This document shows positions 40,216-46,148 of a DNA stretch of 46,148 nucleotides, one piece after another. A model generated the notes under the pieces. The model was given only the letters and a program-made list of their open reading frames with translations, made no database searches and was not told where the DNA came from. Each line of letters starts with the position of its first letter. The stretch's first letter is position 1. The stretch covers positions 1 to 46,148 of the forward strand of contig JANXNS010000168.1 in NCBI GenBank assembly GCA_025353965.1, given 5' to 3'. Made by a program: the position numbers and the translations under genes. This DNA comes from Aquihabitans sp. (GTDB lineage: Bacteria > Actinomycetota > Acidimicrobiia > Acidimicrobiales > Iamiaceae).

Positions 40216-41082
40216 ATGGCCAACGAACGCATGCGACAGGTCTGGAAGCTGGGGGCCGACGGGTGGGTGGCGCACCGCGACCTTTTCGAGGCCGAACTCG
40301 GGGGCTTCACCGACGTCGTACTGGACGCCGTGAAGCCGGGTCCCGATGACCGCGTGCTCGACGTTGGCTGCGGTACCGGCGCCTTGGTCGAACGCGCGAC
40401 GGAGCATGGAGCAGCCGGCGTCGGGGTCGACATCTCGCCGGGGATGATCGAGGCGGCCGCCGCCCTGGTACCGGCCGCGTCCTTTGTAGTCGCCGATGCC
40501 CAAACCGACGACCTCACACCACTCGGACCGTTCACGGCCATCGTCTCGCGCTTCGGCGTGATGTTTTTCGACGACCCGGTGGCGGCGTTCACCAACATCC
40601 GCAGAGCCGCGTCGCCCGAAGCCGCTCTGGCATTCGTGTGCTGGCGCGGGATAGATGAGAACCCGATGTTCACGCTCGGGACGAATGTATTGCTCGACCG
40701 ACTGGACCCAAAGCCTGAACCACCGGCCCCGGACGCACCCGGTCCGGCCGCGTTTGCTGATCCTGTCCGGGTGAAATCCATCCTCGAGATGTCCGGATGG
40801 TCCGAGGTCAACGTCACCGGGGTTGACGTGGTGTGCGACTACGGCCTCACCGGCAGCGATGGGGTCGAAGAACGCCTAACAATGATCCTCAACACCATGG
40901 GCGGCCGGATTGCTCGAGAACAGCTCGAACCTCAACTCGGGCCGGAAGGCTGGCTTGCTCTGCTTAACGATGTTCGGGCCGAACTGCGCAGCAACCTGGT
41001 TGACGGCCACGTGAAGTTCACTGGCGCCACCTGGCTGGTTACCGCCCGGAACCCCGCCGACCAAGGAAACGACGTCAGATAG
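40216..41082 (+). CDS. Class I SAM-dependent methyltransferase
   Basis: 288 residues from ATG 40216. Motif I VLDVGCGTGALVERA, acidic loop GVGVDISPGMIEAAA and VVADAQTD define a class I methyltransferase, and the pattern RFGVMFFDDPVAAFTNIRRA is typical of the ubiquinone/menaquinone-type subgroup. The N-terminus MRQVWKLGADGWVAHRD aligns with that group. The substrate is not known. The 248 nt before it hold no clear gene; the long ORF from 39340 there is a shadow. Confidence 0.85.
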   Translation: MANERMRQVWKLGADGWVAHRDLFEAELGGFTDVVLDAVKPGPDDRVLDVGCGTGALVERATEHGAAGVGVDISPGMIEAAAALVPAASFVVADAQTDDLTPLGPFTAIVSRFGVMFFDDPVAAFTNIRRAASPEAALAFVCWRGIDENPMFTLGTNVLLDRLDPKPEPPAPDAPGPAAFADPVRVKSILEMSGWSEVNVTGVDVVCDYGLTGSDGVEERLTMILNTMGGRIAREQLEPQLGPEGWLALLNDVRAELRSNLVDGHVKFTGATWLVTARNPADQGNDVR

Positions 41083-41101
41083 TCTCCCCTGTTCCGAAAT
41101 A

Positions 41102-42433
41102 GTGTCGTGCGATTCGATAGGCCGGTGTCACGTTGTGAGCAGCCATGACCGGGTCATCGAGCGCCCAGACGACGATCGGCGGAGCCTGGCCCGTTGGGAT
41201 CGACGCCGCTTCGATGCTTCGAAGGTTGCCTGTATTGGCGACTCAATCACCAGCGCTGGCGCTGGTCACCCCAGCCTCAACCGGGGAATCATCGGTTGGG
41301 CCGACCAGCTCGCCGCCGTGCTGGCCGGCGGCCAGGAACTTGATGGTGGGTTTCGAGGCTTGTGGCAGGAGGAGTGGACGCAATCGGGCACGTGGAATGG
41401 CGTAACGCGGGCCGACCCCTATGACGTTGCCCCGTTTGAACAAGCGCTATTCAGTTCGGCCACCGCCATCGATCGGCTGACCTGGAACAAACCGGCCGCA
41501 ACGACGGTGGCGAGCTTTGATCTCTATTGGTTTCACATGCCGGGCACGGGCGACTGGCAATTTCGCATCGATGACGGGCGTTGGCAGCGAAGTGGCGCGC
41601 CCATCTCCCCTGCCGACAATGCCTTGCACAAGATCTCGGTTCAACAGCCGATCGCTCGGACACTCGATGTCCGAGGTTTCGACGGCGTCGCGCCCTGCAT
41701 CGCCCCAATAGCGGGGATCAGTACCACTGCCGGGGCCTCCCCAGCTGAGCGCGCCGTAGTCCACAAACTGGCAAAATCTGGCGACTTACTTAATCGGTTC
41801 TCTCGAGAATCAAAGGGAGACCCGCTCGCCCTGCTCGATTTCCTACAACCCGATCTTGTGACCATTCTTTTCTCCAACGACACCGTGCACCAGCGGCCCG
41901 AGTTGTTTGGTGACCCGCTCCGTCGCCTGATCGAGCGGGTTGCGCCCTACGCCGACGTCCTGGTCATGGCCCCATTCGAGCAGGCCACCCAACGAAGCAC
42001 CGCCGATGGCACCACCATCCGCGGGTCCAATGTCCTCCGATCGCCATCGGCATCGTTCGACAAGACCGACGTCTGGCGACGACTCGCAGCACCGGGTATC
42101 ACTCATCGCACCGTCGTGGCCGCGGTGACCTCGCCTGAATCCGTGCTGATGTCGAAACCGGCAACCGAAACCGGCGAACACCTTGAACTTAAAATCGGAT
42201 CGCCCCGAACGCCAGAACTGCAAGCGGCCTATCGGTCAGTGGCCAGGGAAGTGGCAGCTTCCACCGGTACCTCCTTCCTCGATCTGTACGAGGTTTGGAC
42301 CGACCTTGCCGGCGCAGGCTGGCAAGCGGCCTACGACCACGGCCTGATGGCCGACACCCTCCACCCGTCCCAACTCGGCCACGACGAAATCGCGCGACGA
42401 GTGTTGTCACGCCTCGGACTTTTGTCGAACTAG
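41102..42433 (+). CDS. SGNH/GDSL-type hydrolase
   Basis: 443 residues from GTG 41102; GTG 41135 is an alternative and neither has a good ribosome binding site. The catalytic pieces are block I CIGDSITSAG (Ser at about residue 48), a later region VTILFSNDT with the expected Asn-like position, and the C-terminal DTLHPSQLGHDEIA, giving Asp and His. A beta-sandwich insertion (FDLYWFHMPGTGDWQFRIDDG) between them is typical of larger SGNH esterases. No signal peptide is seen. Likely removes acyl groups from a glycan or lipid; the neighbour is a TylF-type methyltransferase 19 nt away. Confidence 0.82.
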   Translation: MSCDSIGRCHVVSSHDRVIERPDDDRRSLARWDRRRFDASKVACIGDSITSAGAGHPSLNRGIIGWADQLAAVLAGGQELDGGFRGLWQEEWTQSGTWNGVTRADPYDVAPFEQALFSSATAIDRLTWNKPAATTVASFDLYWFHMPGTGDWQFRIDDGRWQRSGAPISPADNALHKISVQQPIARTLDVRGFDGVAPCIAPIAGISTTAGASPAERAVVHKLAKSGDLLNRFSRESKGDPLALLDFLQPDLVTILFSNDTVHQRPELFGDPLRRLIERVAPYADVLVMAPFEQATQRSTADGTTIRGSNVLRSPSASFDKTDVWRRLAAPGITHRTVVAAVTSPESVLMSKPATETGEHLELKIGSPRTPELQAAYRSVAREVAASTGTSFLDLYEVWTDLAGAGWQAAYDHGLMADTLHPSQLGHDEIARRVLSRLGLLSN

Positions 42434-42452
42434 CCCGTGCTAGCTTCCCCCG

Positions 42453-43370
42453 ATGTCGAAGAAGGCCAGTTCTCCGCGCCAGAAGAAACGCAATGAGCGC
42501 TACATCAAGCGCATGATCTGGTTCGGGCGCCAATACGAGCGCCTGTCCTTCCCCGTCACCGTCTTCATCTTGTTCTCAAACCGACGGTTCAACCCGCAAT
42601 ACGCCATGACGCCCTGGCGGCGGCTCCGGCTTGGCATGCGGATTTATCGCAACACGCGCAATGTGCAAACCGGCATTGCCTACAAGGCCCACCTGGCCAT
42701 GGCCGTGAAGCTCCTGGAAATCCCGCCAGCAATCAAGGGCGCCGTGGTGGAATGTGGTTGCTGGAAGGGCGGCACCACCACGAACCTGAGCATCATCTGC
42801 AACATCGTCGGCCGAGATCTCATTGTCTACGACTCGTTCGAAGGCCTGCCGAAGCCCGAGGAGAACGACAACATGAAAGCCGAGGTTGCCGGTTATTTCC
42901 GAGGTGACCTTGAGGTCGTTCAGGAAAACGTTCGCAAGCATGGCGAGATCGAAGGCGTTCAGTTCCGCAAGGGCTGGTTCAAAGACACGCTTCCAAGCCA
43001 CACCGAACCAATTGCGTTCGCCTTCATCGACGTGGACCTGAAATCCAGCATGCACGACTGCCTGGTGAACCTGTGGCCCTACTTGAACGACGACGGGTAC
43101 CTGTTCTTCGACGAGTACACGCAGCTTTACAACTGCTCAATTTTCTGGTCCGAGCGCTTCTGGCGGGACTACCTCGACACCACGCCGCCCGGCCTCATGG
43201 GTACCGGTACCGGTATCGGCGTCGGGCAGTACTACCTGGGACCGTGGCGTGGCCCCATGGCGCCGCCACCCATCCAACGGCCGTCGAGCATCGCCTATAC
43301 CCGCAAAGACTTCAACGGCTACTGGGATTACACACCGCTGGACACACCACTGGACACACCGCAGCCCTAG
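42453..43370 (+). CDS. TylF/MycF-family O-methyltransferase
   Basis: 305 residues. Family landmarks: VVECGCWKGGTTTNLS (motif I), IVYDSFEGLPKP, and FAFIDVDLKSSMHDCLVNLWPYLNDDGYLFFDEYTQ, where the acidic residues bind metal and substrate. These enzymes methylate sugar hydroxyls in macrolides and in surface glycans. The N-terminus is strongly basic (KKASSPRQKKRNERYIKR), and the C-terminal tail repeats PLDTPLDTPQP. It is downstream of the SGNH hydrolase; together they suggest modification of a surface sugar. Confidence 0.85.
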   Translation: MSKKASSPRQKKRNERYIKRMIWFGRQYERLSFPVTVFILFSNRRFNPQYAMTPWRRLRLGMRIYRNTRNVQTGIAYKAHLAMAVKLLEIPPAIKGAVVECGCWKGGTTTNLSIICNIVGRDLIVYDSFEGLPKPEENDNMKAEVAGYFRGDLEVVQENVRKHGEIEGVQFRKGWFKDTLPSHTEPIAFAFIDVDLKSSMHDCLVNLWPYLNDDGYLFFDEYTQLYNCSIFWSERFWRDYLDTTPPGLMGTGTGIGVGQYYLGPWRGPMAPPPIQRPSSIAYTRKDFNGYWDYTPLDTPLDTPQP

Positions 43371-43384
43371 GGAAACGTGGCCCA

Positions 43385-43696
43385 ATGACGGACACCGCGA
43401 GCACACCATCGATCAGCGAGCGGACGGTGCACCTACGCACGTGTCCACTCTGCGAGGCAATGGGTGGGCTCGAGGTCCATGTTCGCGACCAGACGGCAAG
43501 TTCCTTGCCGTCACCTGGCAAGAAGCCAGTCTCGCTACCGCACGGTTGGGGCCATGACCGCCCCGGGACCAAGCTCTCTGTGCCCAACGAGCATGCCGGC
43601 GTGAACACCAATGTGCTTTCACCGGGAACGTTTGTAGATGTCCTCTCCGGCAATGCCGCCGTGAACGGAATCCCCGTGAACGTTTCGCCCGCCTAG
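43385..43696 (+). pseudogene. Molybdopterin oxidoreductase with large in-frame internal deletion
   Basis: 103 codons. The start reads LRTCPLCEAMGGLEVHV, the N-terminal iron-sulfur binding end of the molybdopterin oxidoreductase family with the third Cys changed to Gly. The rest reads SLPHGWGHDRPGT, then NTNVLSPGTFVDVLSGNAAVNGIPVNV, the C-terminal cofactor-contacting end of the same family. About 600 codons between, containing the whole active site, are gone. The join is near residue 45 and stays in frame, so a short protein could be made but cannot bind the cofactor as a normal enzyme. Start ATG 43385. It lies 14 nt after the TylF gene. Confidence 0.75.
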
Positions 43697-43699
43697 CAG

Positions 43700-44434
43700 T
43701 CAGTTCTGGTCAAGGCTCAGTGGGCGTAGACGTTGATCGGTGAGCGGATCGGAGAACCCCGCCGGAATCGGCAACTGGTGGTTGAGCCGGTAGCGGTTCA
43801 AGTCGACCACTTCTCCGCGCTGGTTCCTGACCATGGCCTTGGCCAGGTTACGGGTGGTGGTGTCGTGGCCAAAACGGGCAGCCCAGTCCGCCATATGCAT
43901 CCCGCCGAGATGATGATTGGTTACCAACGCAATCCACAACGCCTCGGCGTCACCGCCTTTTGCAGCCCGAAGCTTGACGACCTGCGCCTCCGTGGCCAGA
44001 CCCTCCATGTCTGCGGGTGCCAGAGCTGGACCCATCCAACCCATGACCGTGTTGCCCGGTGCCGACGGGTGACCAAACCGATCCAGCGTTGCGTTGAACA
44101 GACCCTGTTCATAGCGCTGGTCGATCACGATTTCCTGAGCGTAAGAGCGCAAGTCCGGCCCGATGTCCGCCTTGCCCAGCACGATCAGCGACAACTCGAT
44201 CGCCTGATCATGGTGGTAGGTCATGTCCTGCATGAACCCCACGTCGACCGAGCTGAGCGGGTCCTGCTTGGGCTGACCAATCCCCCAACCAATAGCCCCG
44301 CCGAGAAACCCAACGGCCACGAGCAACGCCACCAACCGCAGGGGGGTGACCGGGCCAAACACGCGACTGAACCAGCCAGGCACGGTGGCGGGTTCTGCGG
44401 TGGAAGGTGAAACGGGATCGATCTCAGACGACAC
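43700..44434 (-). CDS. DUF305-domain protein, membrane-anchored
   Basis: 244 residues from GTG 44434 (GTG 44437 directly before it is also possible; AGGAG lies five to eight bases upstream). One membrane helix (RLVALLVAVGFLGGAIGWGIG) near residue 40 places a DUF305 domain outside the cell. Its landmarks are VGFMQDMTYHHDQAIELS and, later, TNHHLGGMHMADWA, a His/Met-rich pattern that resembles ferritin-like or copper-binding folds. Function in copper handling has been proposed for relatives, but I cannot confirm it here. Convergent with the molybdopterin oxidoreductase remnant, 3 nt away. Confidence 0.8.
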   Translation of the reverse strand: MSSEIDPVSPSTAEPATVPGWFSRVFGPVTPLRLVALLVAVGFLGGAIGWGIGQPKQDPLSSVDVGFMQDMTYHHDQAIELSLIVLGKADIGPDLRSYAQEIVIDQRYEQGLFNATLDRFGHPSAPGNTVMGWMGPALAPADMEGLATEAQVVKLRAAKGGDAEALWIALVTNHHLGGMHMADWAARFGHDTTTRNLAKAMVRNQRGEVVDLNRYRLNHQLPIPAGFSDPLTDQRLRPLSLDQN

Positions 44435-44702
44435 CACGGTTGCTCCTAGGGCTGACGGACCGAGCCATCCTGACACTGCGGTCGCCCCCGCCCACGGCGT
44501 TGTTGAACAATCCCGGACACCCGAGAGGACCCGAACCGTGGCCCGGGCCCTCTCGCTGGTCCGCATGAAACCTGGTGGTGAGCGGCCACCCCGACCTCTC
44601 GGCACCAGGCCGCGCCCCGCAGGGACGGGTGTGGACCACCGGGGAGACGACGTGGGCCTTCAGCTATGACGGAAGAACGAGAAATAGGCCGCGTTGCCTC
44701 TC

Positions 44703-44722
44703 CCTACCTACTGGTAGGTAGG
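44703..44722. promoter_or_regulatory. Perfect TetR-style palindrome before desaturase
   Basis: CCTACCTAC and GTAGGTAGG are exact reverse complements around TG, 43 nt before the desaturase TTG. TetR regulators of fatty acid desaturation bind sites of this type. It sits in the 331-nt gap between the DUF305 and desaturase genes; the only other structure I see there is an imperfect hairpin at 44523-44554. Confidence 0.7.
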
Positions 44723-44765
44723 CTGTGGAAGTCCACCCCTTCTGCACCTGGAAACTGAGGCCGAG

Positions 44766-45881
44766 TTGAGCACCCACGGGATCGAACGGGCACCTGATGA
44801 ACGGGTGAATTGGAAGACCTCCGCTGGCTTCTTGGCCATTCACGCACTTGTGCTCGGTACGTTCTTCACCGGCATCAGCAAGACCGCGGTGATCCTGTTC
44901 GTGGTCCTGTACTGGTCCCGCATGTTCTTCATCACCGCGGGCTACCACCGATACTTTGCTCACCGCTCCTACAAGCTCGGCCGGGGGATGCAATTTCTCA
45001 TGGCCTTCGGTGGAGCAACCGCAGCACAGAAGGGCCCCCTGTGGTGGGCCAGCCACCACCGCAACCACCACCGCTATAGCGACACCGAGCTGGACCTCCA
45101 CTCCCCGCAGAAGGGGTTCTGGTGGAGCCACGTCGGGTGGTTCCTGTGCGACAAAAACAATGAATGGAACGCAGAAGACATCCGGGACTTCAACAAGTTC
45201 CCCGAGCTTCGCTTCCTCACCAAGCACGACATGATCGGCCCCTGGTCAGTTGGCATCGCCAGCTTCCTCATCGGAGGATGGAGCGGCCTGTTCTTCGGCT
45301 TCTTCGGCTCGACCGTGCTGCTCTGGCACGGCACATTCTTCGTCAACTCCCTGGCCCATGTCATGGGTCGGCGCCGCTATGCCACCACCGACACCAGCCG
45401 GAACTCCGCCATCATTGCCTTCATCACCATGGGCGAGGGTTGGCACAATAACCACCACTACTACCAAGCATCGGCCCGCCAGGGCTTCTTCTGGTGGGAG
45501 TTCGATGTCAGCTACTACATCCTCAAGGGATTGAGCTACGTCGGCCTCGTCAAAGATCTCAAGCAGCCCCCGGCCCGGGTAAAGACCGCAGCCCGGGTCC
45601 GAGATGGCTCCTTCGACATGGGCATGTTCAAGGCCCATTGGGCCAAAGCTGGCGCCGCATTGGCCAACGTCCGAGCCCATGGCGGCCAAACCGCCGGCCT
45701 GAACACCCCGGACCTACTCGAAGCGGACCCCGAACTGGCCACCCGGCGAGAACAGCTAGAAGACCTCATTGCCAGCAACCGGGCTGCACTCCACGATCAC
45801 GTGCAGAACGCGCTAGCCCATGCCGAGGAACTTGGCCGGCTGTCTCGCCGCCAGGAACGCCAGGCCGGCATCACCGACTGA
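44766..45881 (+). CDS. Acyl-CoA delta-9-type fatty acid desaturase
   Basis: 371 residues from a TTG preceded by GAGG. Membrane di-iron enzyme that introduces a double bond into fatty acyl chains. The three histidine boxes are complete: GYHRYFAH (about 61-66), SHHRNHHRYSD (about 97-102) and GWHNNHHYYQ (about 225). Four hydrophobic segments surround them. The C-terminal 100 residues form a helical, charged tail absent from the shortest family members. A perfect palindrome upstream suggests TetR-type control. The 3' end is 21 nt from the convergent carD stop. Confidence 0.92.
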   Translation: MSTHGIERAPDERVNWKTSAGFLAIHALVLGTFFTGISKTAVILFVVLYWSRMFFITAGYHRYFAHRSYKLGRGMQFLMAFGGATAAQKGPLWWASHHRNHHRYSDTELDLHSPQKGFWWSHVGWFLCDKNNEWNAEDIRDFNKFPELRFLTKHDMIGPWSVGIASFLIGGWSGLFFGFFGSTVLLWHGTFFVNSLAHVMGRRRYATTDTSRNSAIIAFITMGEGWHNNHHYYQASARQGFFWWEFDVSYYILKGLSYVGLVKDLKQPPARVKTAARVRDGSFDMGMFKAHWAKAGAALANVRAHGGQTAGLNTPDLLEADPELATRREQLEDLIASNRAALHDHVQNALAHAEELGRLSRRQERQAGITD

Positions 45882-45902
45882 TCAAGGCCAAGGGCCAAGG
45901 GG

Positions 45903-46148
45903 TCAGTCCAGCCCACGCTCGAGCTTGGTGAGGGCGTCTTCCTCGGTGACGTTGAGGGCGAAGCTGAGTTCCGACACCAAAATGCCCCGGGCCCGATCCA
46001 GCATGGACTTCTCCGCGGTGGAAAGACCCTTGCCCTTCTCGCGCAGCGCCAGGTTCCGAACGACCTCGGCCACCTGATAAACGTCGCCGGACTTCATCTT
46101 TTCCTGGTGATTCTTGAATCGCCGGCTCCAGTTGGCTGGTTCGCGCAC
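45903..46148 (-). CDS. carD: CarD-family transcription regulator, C-terminal part (cut by window edge)
   Basis: 81 residues visible; the N-terminal RNA-polymerase-binding Tudor-like domain lies beyond the right edge. The seen part is the helical DNA-interacting domain: REPANWSRRFKNHQEKMKSGDVYQVAEVVRNLALREKGKGLS, with the conserved Trp (ANWSRR), and ending GILVSELSFALNVTEEDALTKLE. CarD stabilises the open complex at rRNA and other promoters in actinobacteria. The first residue of the track ORF is a product of the cut, not a start. Confidence 0.93.
   Translation of the reverse strand: MREPANWSRRFKNHQEKMKSGDVYQVAEVVRNLALREKGKGLSTAEKSMLDRARGILVSELSFALNVTEEDALTKLERGLD

Noticed and set aside
44346-44669. 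Forward ORF near the DUF305 start
   Set aside because: It overlaps the DUF305 gene on the other strand and shows no domain or ribosome binding site.
1-46148. CRISPR array, insertion sequence or transposase
   Set aside because: No regularly spaced repeats and no transposase or integrase motifs were found by eye in either strand.

Overview
This is a high-GC bacterial window that looks like a chromosome segment of an actinobacterium. Lineage markers are a CarD-type regulator, a RskA-type anti-sigma/ECF pair, a CysM/Mec-like sulfur pair, an SCO6745-family protein, LGFP repeats, many GTG starts, leaderless-looking promoters and a tmRNA tag ending DFALAA. Acidimicrobiia is my best guess for the class, but that is an inference from overall flavour, not from a marker phylogeny.

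Region 1 (1-4591): 5' part of trigger factor (tig), then a four-gene operon in which every stop overlaps the next start by ATGA: a MauE-like membrane protein, a MauD/thioredoxin-like protein, an unknown protein, and a Tat-exported 22-cysteine protein. The last resembles the methylamine dehydrogenase light chain fused to six LGFP cell-wall repeats. No heavy chain is present. A tRNA-Gly follows. Region 2 (4597-7075): beta-carbonic anhydrase, then a 1.5-kb island bounded by a 44-nt direct repeat (43 matches) of the 3' half of tRNA-Arg(TCT). It carries only an AbiEi/AbiEii-like pair behind a perfect palindrome.

Region 3 (7215-14816): secreted PGRP-type amidase with DUF4214 repeats, a dimethylformamidase-beta-like protein, a VapBC-type module, and tandem paralogous coiled-coil/VanY (M15) wall peptidases that share an upstream GTTAC-N6-GTAAC-type element. 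tRNA-His and tRNA-Lys follow, each with a hairpin terminator. Region 4 (14817-27817): luciferase-like flavin oxidoreductase, zinc alcohol dehydrogenase, a TrmA-like RNA methyltransferase translationally coupled to an ECF sigma factor and its RskA-like anti-sigma, ribulose-phosphate epimerase, an AddB/AddA-type helicase-nuclease pair, a small exported protein and ClpP.

Region 5 (27891-36832): a tRNA-Leu(TAG) with a short variable loop, Nei-type glycosylase, RNase PH and RdgB, a secreted repeat protein, CysM and a JAMM protease, a trans-aconitate-methyltransferase-like enzyme, a MATE exporter, SmpB, a membrane protein of unknown function and tmRNA. Region 6 (36833-46148): an RHH/Doc toxin-antitoxin pair just past tmRNA, an SCO6745-family protein divergent from a small operon of DinB-like and tandem-domain proteins, a class I methyltransferase, an SGNH hydrolase and TylF-type methyltransferase, the fused ends of a deleted molybdopterin oxidoreductase, a DUF305 protein, a fatty acid desaturase behind a TetR-style palindrome, and the C-terminus of CarD.

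Most of the window is housekeeping sequence. The accessory or unusual parts are the mau-like/LGFP operon, the tRNA-Arg island, the toxin-antitoxin modules and the molybdopterin oxidoreductase remnant. All family calls come from reading motifs by eye; no database search was run.
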